A stretch of 5,936 nucleotides of DNA, taken from an uncultured Ignavibacteriota bacterium. GTDB lineage: Bacteria > Bacteroidota > Ignavibacteria > Tepidaquicellales > Tepidaquicellaceae. Position numbers and translations under genes: made by a program. The stretch spans positions 1 to 5,936 of the forward strand of contig CALKAJ010000348.1 in assembly GCA_937983305.1 (NCBI GenBank), read 5' to 3'. The notes below the pieces were generated by a model. That model worked only from the letters and a program-made list of their open reading frames with translations. It had not been told where the DNA came from and ran no database searches. This document shows positions 1-5,919 of the stretch, piece after piece (position 1 is the stretch's first letter; every line of letters begins with the position of its first letter).

Positions 1-47
1 GAGATGGTGATTCGTGACTGGAGTTCAGACGTGTGCTCTTCCGATCT
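1..47. other. Illumina TruSeq index adapter left on the contig end
   Basis: Bases 14-47 match the constant 34-base part of the Illumina TruSeq indexed (P7-side, read 2) adapter, ending in the diagnostic CTCTTCCGATCT. Bases 1-5 (GAGAT) match the last bases of the P7 flow-cell sequence, and bases 6-13 (GGTGATTC) sit exactly where an 8-base index belongs. The match is from memory of the adapter sequence, not a search, but it runs over the full length with no mismatch seen. This is library-construction sequence and not part of the genome. Genomic sequence begins at base 48, in the middle of a codon of the neighbouring gene. Confidence 0.98.
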
Positions 48-181
48 AAAGACTGATGAGTTTTAAAATGTGGTCTGAAAATTAATCCGTGCTTCTTTGC
101 CTTTTCAGCCATAAATTTAATATTATTTACGGCTTTTTTCTTATCTAAAAGTAATGTAGGTACGGTAATTTTTGATAACAT
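48..181 (-). CDS. D-threonine aldolase/D-serine dehydratase-like PLP enzyme, N-terminal fragment
   Basis: Reading the minus strand from the ATG at 181-179 gives 44 residues beginning MLSKITVPTLLLDKKKAV, then running into the adapter. The fragment has the two N-terminal hallmarks of the alanine racemase N-terminal (fold III) family that includes D-threonine aldolase and eukaryotic-type D-serine dehydratase. These are the T-P-x-L-L-x-D start of the barrel (residues 6-13) and R-P-H-F-K-T-H (36-42), whose Lys40 should form the Schiff base with pyridoxal phosphate. Family members are usually about 350-400 residues, so roughly 90% is missing because the contig ends, not because the gene is broken. 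The start is fixed by an in-frame stop at 197-199. No Shine-Dalgarno is evident. It begins 8 bases after the upstream lipoprotein stop, so co-transcription is likely. The substrate (D-threonine, D-serine, 3-hydroxy-aspartate or another amino acid) cannot be decided from this part. Confidence 0.82.
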
Positions 182-189
182 CTGTTTTA

Positions 190-1056
190 TTATTGATTAA
201 TAAATTTTGACAGGTTAATACATTTACTCGTCAAAGATAAAAAAGGAATTCCAAGTATTTGACTGCTGCCTACAACAGTTCCGATTGTCAAGCTCTCAGC
301 AGCAGTTGTAAAAGATTTTTTATAATTTACAACCCATACATCTGCAGGAAAACCGGTAAGCGAGGTTACAAAATTCGGAAGATTCAGAGTTCCCAAGCCC
401 GGAATTAAAAACATATTAACTGTTTTCGCAGCTCCCGTTGTATTATTCGAAAAGAAATAATCACCGTTCAAAGTACTGCTTGAAGGAATGAACGAAGAAT
501 TAAACTTAATAACGGGATTAGTAGAATTAGCCCATCCGAGAGAAACATCACTATCAACTATGCCTGAAGTTGGAGTAGTGATATTAAAGTTAGTATTATT
601 TACAAGAGTAATAGCACCTTGAATAATATTTTTAGCCGAGGTATCCGGAATCAATCCAATCAAAGTATTTATATTAAAAACGGAAGTCAATTCCCAGCAA
701 TCCTTTGCACCCGGAGTGGGATTCGGAGTATAAACTGCAAGAGTATCGGAACCCGGTTTTTTATAAAGATAAATCCATGCACCGAGATTATTCGGGTCTG
801 ATAGTCCGGTTACAATTGAAATATCAGTTTTCCCTTTATCGGAACCTTCGAAAATAACATTCTGACCGAGAATCAAAACAAGTTTTGCACCTGAACCGTA
901 TTTTCTCTGAGCTTGTGCATTAGCACTATCCAGTCTTTCTTTTGCGGAAACTCTGTTGTAAATAATTTCGGTAATTGATGCAGGATCTGTGTTGCAGGAT
1001 TGCAATGCAACAAGAAACAAACTTACTATAAATACAGATAATAATAATTTTTTCAT
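190..1056 (-). CDS. Lipoprotein of unknown function
   Basis: I do not recognise this 288-residue protein. Residues 1-20 form a type II signal peptide (MKKLLLSVFI..., a hydrophobic core, then lipobox L18-Q19-S20-C21), so the mature protein should be lipid-anchored at Cys21 and face the periplasm or cell surface. The rest is polar and rich in Asn, Thr and Ser, with many short alternating hydrophobic stretches that suggest beta structure. There are no transmembrane helices after the signal. Two later cysteines, C120 and C279, could form a disulfide. Two segments look alike: VTGLSDPNNLGAWIYLYKK (82-100) and VTSLTGFPADVWVVNYKK (around 230-247), suggesting a duplicated domain. The first half (DSANAQAQRKYGSGAKLVLI, followed by DKGKTD and AWIYLY) vaguely resembles PepSY-like secreted proteins, but this is only an impression. 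The gene lies 85 bases downstream of the ALDH-like gene and 8 bases upstream of the PLP enzyme gene. No Shine-Dalgarno is seen before the ATG. Confidence 0.88.
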   Translation of the reverse strand: MKKLLLSVFIVSLFLVALQSCNTDPASITEIIYNRVSAKERLDSANAQAQRKYGSGAKLVLILGQNVIFEGSDKGKTDISIVTGLSDPNNLGAWIYLYKKPGSDTLAVYTPNPTPGAKDCWELTSVFNINTLIGLIPDTSAKNIIQGAITLVNNTNFNITTPTSGIVDSDVSLGWANSTNPVIKFNSSFIPSSSTLNGDYFFSNNTTGAAKTVNMFLIPGLGTLNLPNFVTSLTGFPADVWVVNYKKSFTTAAESLTIGTVVGSSQILGIPFLSLTSKCINLSKFINQ

Positions 1057-1141
1057 TTGTGTAAAAGTTATATTTTAAAATAATGTTTTAAATTTTAAGT
1101 TAAAACTAAATTATTCTGTTTATGGTTCTTATATATACATA

Positions 1142-2263
1142 TCAAATAATTCCAATCCTTACAGTTGATGTATAAAATTTTTCGGCAATCCTTATAGCTG
1201 CCGGATAGTTAAAAGAAAAAACTCTGTTAAAAGAATTCTGCTTATTGATATTTACCTTTTCAATAAGTTCAACGGGTGTTCTGTATGAGAAAACTTTCAC
1301 AAGTGGCAAATTAATATTTACAAATCCGGATTCCATTGCAAAATTGCATTCCGAAAATATTGCAGATTGATTTTTTACAGGCTCAACTAATCCTGCGTTT
1401 TCTTTTTTCGCAGTCCTGATTGCACGGTTGAATTCTTCTCTTTCTTTTTTGAATGAGCCGCTGCTGATATCCGTATTTTCTCCGAAAGGATTACCATAAA
1501 TTAATTTTGATAAAGCTGTTTCAAGTTTTTTTACGAATAATTTCTTGTGACCTTCCTGAATAAAAACGTTAATACTTTGTTTCGTATTATACTCGGGAGA
1601 AATAATTTTCTTTACACATTGATAAACAGCATCGTTGACGGGATAATCATCAAGAAAAGAAAGCTGATTTATCAATGTCTTATTTTTAAAAGATTTAATT
1701 GCCGGTGATAATTTTTTCTGTTCCGGAAATAATATTGCATTAACAGGCAATCCGGATTCTTCAAGCAGCTTTTTAAAAAGCTGAGTTGAAATATTTTTTT
1801 TACTCTCAATTATCGCAACGGTGTTTCCGCAAGCAAGCGCAGGGAAAACATTTTTTGCAAAGGAAAATACCGGAAATAAATCCGATATTTCAACTACAAC
1901 AATTCCCAAAGGCTTTCCGTCTTCCCCAAGAAACTGCCTCAAATCATCGCCGCCTCTGAAATTAACAACAAAATTAAGCTTATCAGCCCAACCTGCATAA
2001 TATATTGCGGATTGATATACCTGCTCAGTTTCCTCCAAAGAAACCTTGTATGGTTTTAATGAGTCCTCTGTATTAAAGGAAGCAATCTCTTTGCTATACT
2101 TCGCAATAAGTCCGGATGTATTAAAAAGTAATCTTGACTTATCGGAAGAAGTCAGCTTAGAAAACTCATTACTTATTTTCAATGATTTTGAAATCTTTTT
2201 TTCGGCAACAGAAAAAGGAAAAGATTTTAAATCATATTTTATTTTTTTATCTGAATACTTCAT
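1142..2263 (-). CDS. Aldehyde dehydrogenase-fold protein, probable pseudoenzyme, coupled to deoC
   Basis: The 373-residue protein is recognisably of the ALDH superfamily. It has an N-terminal helical region with D41-K-S-R-L-L, YYAGWADKL (88-96), GKPLGIVVVE (116-125), FPALACGNTVAII (140-152), a LLEESGLP segment (166-173), FIQEG (234-238) and IYGNPFGENTDI (255-266). The catalytic machinery is missing. The P-W-N-F-P oxyanion-hole motif reads S-D-L-F-P (127-131). The K-P-S-E NAD-binding motif reads I-E-S-K (152-155). The stretch that should hold the catalytic Glu (F-T-G-S to E-L-G-G-K) is mostly deleted between about 180 and 205. The catalytic Cys position, counted back from FIQEG, falls near Thr227. 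The E-I-F-G-P motif is N-I-N-L-P. At 373 residues versus the usual 450-500, it also lacks the C-terminal oligomerisation tail, ending at TVRIGII. It overlaps deoC by ATGA, indicating translational coupling. It may be a regulatory or scaffolding partner of an active ALDH encoded elsewhere, like the ALDH16 group, whose animal members lack the catalytic Cys. That role is inference. Confidence 0.85.
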   Translation of the reverse strand: MKYSDKKIKYDLKSFPFSVAEKKISKSLKISNEFSKLTSSDKSRLLFNTSGLIAKYSKEIASFNTEDSLKPYKVSLEETEQVYQSAIYYAGWADKLNFVVNFRGGDDLRQFLGEDGKPLGIVVVEISDLFPVFSFAKNVFPALACGNTVAIIESKKNISTQLFKKLLEESGLPVNAILFPEQKKLSPAIKSFKNKTLINQLSFLDDYPVNDAVYQCVKKIISPEYNTKQSINVFIQEGHKKLFVKKLETALSKLIYGNPFGENTDISSGSFKKEREEFNRAIRTAKKENAGLVEPVKNQSAIFSECNFAMESGFVNINLPLVKVFSYRTPVELIEKVNINKQNSFNRVFSFNYPAAIRIAEKFYTSTVRIGII

Positions 2264-3147
2264 ATTTTATTATCTGTTGAAATAATTGAGTTAACAAGAG
2301 AATCAAGAACTGAAGATGCACCTATTCTGAAAAGATTTTTATTCAACCATTCTTCGCCAAGCGTATTACTGACAAGCATAAGATATTGCAATACGTCTTT
2401 ATCAGTTCTTATTCCGCCTGCCGGTTTCATACCGATTTTTTTACCTGTGCTTACATAAAAATCACTTATTGCCTCAAGCATAACAAGAGTTACGGGTAGT
2501 GTTGCGGCAGGATTAATTTTACCTGTTGAAGTCTTGATAAAATCCGCTCCCGCATTCATTGCAATAATACTCGCTTTTCTTATATTGTCAAATGTTTCAA
2601 TCTCGCCTGTTTCGAGTATCACTTTCAAATGAATATTCGTGCCGAAGTCCGAACAAACATTTTTAACTGCTTTGATTTCGTTGAAAACAGTATCGTAGTC
2701 TCTCTCAAGAAAGGCACCCCTTGAAATAACCATATCAATTTCGTCTGCTCCGGACTTTATACATTGCTTAACATCTTCAAGTTTGGATTTCAAATGAAAC
2801 TGCCCTGAAGGAAACGCTGTAGCAACCGAAGCAACCTTAATATCTGTTCCCTTTACTTTCGACTTTGCAAATGAAACAAGCGACGGATAAACACATACTG
2901 CAGCACAGGAAGGCAAATTAAATCCGGGTTTTGGATTAATCGCTTTAGCACATAACTCCGCAACTCTGTCTTTTGTATCTTTTCCTTCAAGAGTAGTTAA
3001 ATCAAGAAAAGAAATTGCTTTCAATAAGATGCCTTTTTTATCTTCTTCCTTAATCCTTTTTGAAGTATAAAAATTTACCCTTTCTAAAACCGAGTCTTCA
3101 TCCGTAATTAAATCGAATGAAGAAAATAATTTATTATAATTATTCAT
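2260..3147 (-). CDS. deoC: Deoxyribose-phosphate aldolase
   Basis: This class I aldolase cleaves 2-deoxy-D-ribose 5-phosphate to D-glyceraldehyde 3-phosphate and acetaldehyde, the last step in using deoxynucleosides as carbon source; it acts in the cytosol. The 295-residue product has the expected TIM-barrel landmarks of the E. coli-type (long) subfamily: LDLTTLEG (48-55), AAVCVYPSLV (82-91), ADEIDMVI (134-141) with the proton-relay Asp138, HLKVILETGE (173-182), and ADFIKTSTGK (201-210) with the Schiff-base Lys205. Further on are GMKPAGGIRT (239-248) with the second catalytic Lys241, and FRIGASSVL (273-281), which belongs to the phosphate site. It is somewhat longer than the E. coli enzyme (about 259) because of an N-terminal extension of roughly 30-40 residues. 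It is the first gene of the leftward unit, starting 72 bases from the divergent peptidase gene, and its TGA overlaps the ATG of the ALDH-like gene. No Shine-Dalgarno is visible. All key residues are present, so it should be active. Confidence 0.97.
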   Translation of the reverse strand: MNNYNKLFSSFDLITDEDSVLERVNFYTSKRIKEEDKKGILLKAISFLDLTTLEGKDTKDRVAELCAKAINPKPGFNLPSCAAVCVYPSLVSFAKSKVKGTDIKVASVATAFPSGQFHLKSKLEDVKQCIKSGADEIDMVISRGAFLERDYDTVFNEIKAVKNVCSDFGTNIHLKVILETGEIETFDNIRKASIIAMNAGADFIKTSTGKINPAATLPVTLVMLEAISDFYVSTGKKIGMKPAGGIRTDKDVLQYLMLVSNTLGEEWLNKNLFRIGASSVLDSLVNSIISTDNKI

Positions 3148-3219
3148 ACTTATACGAAAATAATAAATTTTTGACTAATAATTCACTGATAAATCTATTA
3201 TTTTTCGCGAATAAGAATA
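3148..3219. promoter_or_regulatory. Divergent promoter region between deoC and the S9 peptidase gene
   Basis: The two genes start back to back, so this 72-base AT-rich spacer must hold the promoters for both unless transcription begins inside a coding region. On the plus strand TTGACT (3171-3176) resembles a -35 box and TATTAT (3196-3201) a -10 box, but the 19-base spacing is longer than ideal. A looser match to the Bacteroidota -7 element (TAnnTTTG) is TATTTTTC at 3199-3206. No equally good pair was found for deoC on the minus strand. The 8-base palindrome TTCGCGAA (3204-3211) is the only GC-containing symmetric site. Position makes promoter content likely; the exact boxes are weak. Confidence 0.5.
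3155..3207. repeat. Mirrored inverted element in the divergent spacer
   Basis: CGAAAATAATA at 3155-3165 is, apart from one extra A, the reverse complement of TATTATTTTTCG at 3196-3207. Each arm therefore places a TATTATTTTCG-like sequence a short distance upstream of a start codon: 7 bases before the deoC ATG and 12 bases before the peptidase ATG. The arms are about 30 bases apart. This could be a shared promoter or leader element for both directions or a paired binding site. Because both arms are mostly A and T, chance similarity is possible. Confidence 0.35.
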
Positions 3220-5067
3220 ATGATGAATTCAGATAAGAAATTCAAATCTTCGAAAATACCGCTTGAACAATTCTTTTCGATAAGAACAATAAGTTCTTTT
3301 TCATTATCCCCTAAGGGCATTTTTATCTATTACATTACAAATATTACCGGCACTCCTCAAATATGGCGTAAAAATATTCATACAGGATATTATGAGCAGG
3401 TGCTTGTATGGCAGGAAGCAGTAAAAGGTGTATGGCATAACCCAAAAAGTAATCAACTTGTTTTTGCAAGTGATTTTCACGGCAACGAACAATCGCAGTT
3501 ATATTTACTTGATTTAAAAACATTTGAAACTATTCACCTGACAAAAGATTTTGACGAATCGCAATGCCATTTCAACGGATTCAATAAAGAAGGAAAGAAA
3601 ATATACTTTTCTACGAATAAAAGACTTAAATATAATTTCGATACTTATTCCCTCGACTTAAATAATAAAAGCTATAATCTGATTTTTTCTCCGGAAGATG
3701 TTTTTCCTTGCCTTACAGATGAGGTTTCTCCGGATGGAAGATATCTTTCCATCATTAAGTTTTACAGCAATCTGAATCAGGATATTATTATTTACGACTT
3801 AAAACTTAAAAAAATCATATACGTTACCGGAAATAATCCCGAGAAAGAAGCTTCCAATTCAATTACGCTTTTCGATAAACAATCAGGAAAATTATTTTTT
3901 ATTTCCGATGAAAATGAAGAATATAAAGGCATTCAGGTTTTTAACATACGAAAAAATAAAAAGGAATGGCTTGTAAAAGAGAAGCACGATGTAATTGATA
4001 TTAGTCTTTCAAAGGACAACAGGATATTATCCTATGCGTTAAATAAAAACGGTAAGCATATTCTCAAAAAATTTAACCTGAACAACGGTAAGATATCCGA
4101 ACTCAAAAAATTAGACGGAGTAATATCTTCTCTGAAAACATCATCGGATGCAAAAAGTTTATATTACATTCACGAAAGTTCTTTAAATCCTTCAGATATT
4201 GTTGAACTAAACATAAAATCCGGCAAAGAAAAAAGACTTACTAATTCAACACCACTTTCAATTCCAAAAACAACATTTACAGCCGCTAAAGATATAACAT
4301 ATAAAAGTTTTGACGGATTAAAAATTCACGCCTTATTATATATTCCAAAAGGCTTAAAAAAGAACGGGAAAAATCCTGCAATAGTTTGGGTACACGGAGG
4401 ACCCGAATGGCAGGAAGTACACAATTTCAACAAATATATTCAGATACTTACCAATGCCGGCTTTGTTGTAATATCCCCTAATTACCGTGGTTCAATAGGT
4501 TACGGAAGGAAATTCCAGAAAAAGATATATAAGGACTGGGGTGGAAATGAATATAAGGACGTGTTAGAAAGTGTTGAAATATTGAAAAAAACAGGTTATA
4601 TTGACAATAACAGAATAGGTATAGGCGGGGGCAGTTTTGGTGGCTTTATGTCTCTCACTTGTGTAACAAAATCCCCCGATATCTGGAAGTGCGGAATTGA
4701 TATATTTGGACCGTCTAATTTATTTACTTTTTTGAAATCCATACCGCCTTTCTGGAAAAAAGGAGCGGATAGGTTAATAGGAAATGTTGAAACGGATAAG
4801 GATTTGCTTTTTGAAAGATCACCGATAAACTTTGCAGACAATATCAAATGCCCGATGTTTGTAGTACAGGGGAAATATGATATGAGAGTAGCAGAAGCAG
4901 AGTCGAATCAAATTGTAGAAAAATTAAAACAAAAGAATAAACCTGTGGAATATATATTACTTGAAGATGAAGGTCACGGTTTCAGTAAAGTGGTAAACCA
5001 GATTAATGTGTTTAAAAAAGAAATTAAATTTTTAGAAAAATACTTAAATGGAGGTGAAAATGTTTAA
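3220..5067 (+). CDS. S9 family serine peptidase (prolyl oligopeptidase/acylaminoacyl peptidase type)
   Basis: This 615-residue protein has the two-part S9 architecture. Residues about 15-350 form an N-terminal beta-propeller with WD40/TolB-like blades (for example LSPKGIFIYYIT 29-40, VSPDGRYLSIIKF 169-181, SLSKDNRILSYAL 262-274). Residues about 355-612 form an alpha/beta hydrolase domain. Motifs seen are VHGGPEW (391-397, oxyanion hole), SPNYRGSIGYG (419-429), the nucleophile elbow G-G-S-F-G-G with Ser472, Asp554 in QGKYDMRV, and His586 in EDEGHGF. The catalytic triad is intact. Such enzymes cleave short peptides, removing dipeptides or acylated or other N-terminal residues; specificity cannot be told here. 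There is no signal peptide, so a cytosolic location is likely, unlike many secreted Bacteroidota S9 peptidases. Two ATGs stand in tandem at 3220 and 3223 and either may be used; no clear Shine-Dalgarno precedes them. The 3' end overlaps the next gene by 8 bases, and its last codons carry that gene's ribosome binding site. Confidence 0.95.
   Translation: MMNSDKKFKSSKIPLEQFFSIRTISSFSLSPKGIFIYYITNITGTPQIWRKNIHTGYYEQVLVWQEAVKGVWHNPKSNQLVFASDFHGNEQSQLYLLDLKTFETIHLTKDFDESQCHFNGFNKEGKKIYFSTNKRLKYNFDTYSLDLNNKSYNLIFSPEDVFPCLTDEVSPDGRYLSIIKFYSNLNQDIIIYDLKLKKIIYVTGNNPEKEASNSITLFDKQSGKLFFISDENEEYKGIQVFNIRKNKKEWLVKEKHDVIDISLSKDNRILSYALNKNGKHILKKFNLNNGKISELKKLDGVISSLKTSSDAKSLYYIHESSLNPSDIVELNIKSGKEKRLTNSTPLSIPKTTFTAAKDITYKSFDGLKIHALLYIPKGLKKNGKNPAIVWVHGGPEWQEVHNFNKYIQILTNAGFVVISPNYRGSIGYGRKFQKKIYKDWGGNEYKDVLESVEILKKTGYIDNNRIGIGGGSFGGFMSLTCVTKSPDIWKCGIDIFGPSNLFTFLKSIPPFWKKGADRLIGNVETDKDLLFERSPINFADNIKCPMFVVQGKYDMRVAEAESNQIVEKLKQKNKPVEYILLEDEGHGFSKVVNQINVFKKEIKFLEKYLNGGENV
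5050..5056 (+). promoter_or_regulatory. Strong ribosome binding site that fixes the start of the first SPOR lipoprotein
   Basis: GGAGGTG lies with its GGAGG core 5 bases before the ATG at 5060, a near-perfect Shine-Dalgarno. It sits inside the final codons of the peptidase gene (encoding GGENV). It argues for starting the lipoprotein at 5060 and not at the upstream in-frame ATG at 5048, which has no such site and would add four residues (MEVK) before the signal peptide. It is the only obvious Shine-Dalgarno in the window. Confidence 0.85.
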
Positions 5068-5467
5068 GAAATTAGTACCTCTGCTTTATTTCTCTCTTGC
5101 AATTTTAATTCCGGCGCTATACCTGATGTCATGCAGTCCTTCGGAAGAGGTAATATCCGTAACGGTTGATACATTCGTAATTAAAAAAACCGATACGGTT
5201 TTTATTCAAACAGACTCTGCACGAATAGAAGAGAACCAGTTTGATTTCAACCTGACAATTCAACTGGCATCTTACGATAATCTTGCTTATGCCGAGTCAT
5301 TTGCTCTAAAGGCAAAAGAAACATTAAACTCCGATGTTGAAATCTCAGAGTATCAGGGAAAATATACGATTATCACAGGAAAATTTGATGCAGTGAGAAA
5401 GGCAGAAGCCTATCTTGGCTTTGTAAAATCTAAAGGCTTTAACGAAGCGTTTATCAGAAGCAAATAA
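5060..5467 (+). CDS. SPOR-domain lipoprotein (first of a tandem pair)
   Basis: From the ATG at 5060 the product has 135 residues. It starts with a type II signal peptide (MFKKLVPLLY, hydrophobic stretch) ending in the lipobox L22-M23-S24-C25, so the protein should be lipid-anchored in the envelope. A short Thr/Asp/Val-rich linker (about 30-58, with VDTFV and TDTVF) leads into a SPOR-like domain at about 62-133. That domain shows a first strand FNLTIQLASY, a helix beginning NLAYAESFALKAK, a central YQGKYTIITGKFD, a second helix AVRKAEAYLGFVKSKG and a final strand NEAFIR. SPOR domains bind septal peptidoglycan glycan strands lacking stem peptides, so a role in the cell wall or division is plausible; no enzymatic domain is attached. 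The gene overlaps the peptidase stop by 8 bases and precedes a related gene by 12 bases, which fits one operon. Domain assignment is by pattern, not by a profile search. Confidence 0.88.
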   Translation: MFKKLVPLLYFSLAILIPALYLMSCSPSEEVISVTVDTFVIKKTDTVFIQTDSARIEENQFDFNLTIQLASYDNLAYAESFALKAKETLNSDVEISEYQGKYTIITGKFDAVRKAEAYLGFVKSKGFNEAFIRSK

Positions 5468-5479
5468 AATAATATATAT

Positions 5480-5905
5480 ATGAAAAAATTATTAGTCACA
5501 ATATTGTTTTTATTCTCTACGGTGGGTTTATCCGTTATGATATATTCATGCAGCGGAACGACAATTGAAGATTGCGACTGCGACGACTATGCAAGATATG
5601 ATACGATAAAGATGTTACAGATAGATACAGTCACCAGCACAGATACTGTGACTATTGGCAAACCGAGATATTTTGTACAAATCGGATGCTTCTTCAATAA
5701 AAACTACGCGGAAAAATTTGCTTCAAACGCTCAGTCAAAACTCAGCCGTGAAATAATAATAATTCCGTCAAAAGATAATTTATACAGAATCTTTGCCGGT
5801 GAATCAGAAGATATAACCCTTATGAGAGAACTTCTATCCGAAGTAAAATCAAAAGGATATCTTGATGCATTTATCCGCGACAAATACGGACCTGTAGAAA
5901 AATAA
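5480..5905 (+). CDS. SPOR-domain lipoprotein (second of a tandem pair)
   Basis: This 141-residue protein has a signal peptide (MKKLLVTILFLFSTVGLSVM) and lipobox I21-Y22-S23-C24, predicting a lipid anchor. The linker carries an acidic Cys cluster (EDCDCDDY, with C32 and C34) and a DT-rich stretch (DTIKMLQIDTVTSTDTVTIG). A SPOR-like domain follows at about 63-134: strand RYFVQIGCF, helix NKNYAEKFASNAQSKL, strand NLYRIFAGE, helix ITLMRELLSEVKSKGY, strand DAFIRD. It shares layout, length, DTV-type linker and the ending V-K-S-K-G-[FY]-x-x-A-F-I-R with the gene just upstream, so the two look like an old tandem duplication followed by strong divergence. The extra cysteines (C32, C34, C70) are absent from its neighbour and may form disulfides or bind metal; that is speculation. 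It starts 12 bases after the previous stop with no Shine-Dalgarno, only an AT-rich leader. Confidence 0.9.
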   Translation: MKKLLVTILFLFSTVGLSVMIYSCSGTTIEDCDCDDYARYDTIKMLQIDTVTSTDTVTIGKPRYFVQIGCFFNKNYAEKFASNAQSKLSREIIIIPSKDNLYRIFAGESEDITLMRELLSEVKSKGYLDAFIRDKYGPVEK

Positions 5906-5919
5906 ATAAAATTGATTTA

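Noticed and set aside
619..801. Open frame on the plus strand inside the lipoprotein gene.
   Set aside because: It lies entirely antisense to a gene with a clear signal peptide and lipobox, and its product resembles no protein; it is a shadow frame.
1071..1105. AT-only palindromes TATTTTAAAATA (1071-1082) and TTTTAAGTTAAAA (1093-1105) in the gap between the ALDH-like gene and the lipoprotein gene, considered as a terminator or operator.
   Set aside because: Stems made almost only of A-T pairs are too weak for an intrinsic terminator and are expected by chance in such AT-rich spacer DNA; there is no GC-rich stem followed by a T-tract in the direction of transcription.
1142..2263. LuxC-type acyl-CoA reductase or coenzyme-A-acylating acetaldehyde dehydrogenase as the identity of the deoC neighbour.
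   Set aside because: Those enzymes also need an active-site Cys, which has no counterpart here; the N-terminal YYAGWADK and GKPLGIVVVE segments fit the classical ALDH family better.
1142..2263. A recent pseudogene or sequencing frameshift in the ALDH-like gene.
   Set aside because: The frame is open over 373 codons with coherent family motifs to the end, and the 85 bases after the stop show no continuation of the missing ALDH C-terminus; the losses are spread over several separate motifs, not caused by one lesion.
2046..2285. Open frame on the plus strand across the deoC/ALDH-like junction.
   Set aside because: It is antisense to the well-supported ALDH-fold gene and the deoC end, with no motif or ribosome binding site of its own.
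3304..3492. Open frame on the minus strand inside the peptidase gene.
   Set aside because: Antisense to the peptidase beta-propeller coding region, with no recognisable domain.
4596..4847. Open frame on the minus strand inside the peptidase catalytic domain.
   Set aside because: Antisense to the conserved nucleophile-elbow region, whose coding constraints explain the lack of stops.
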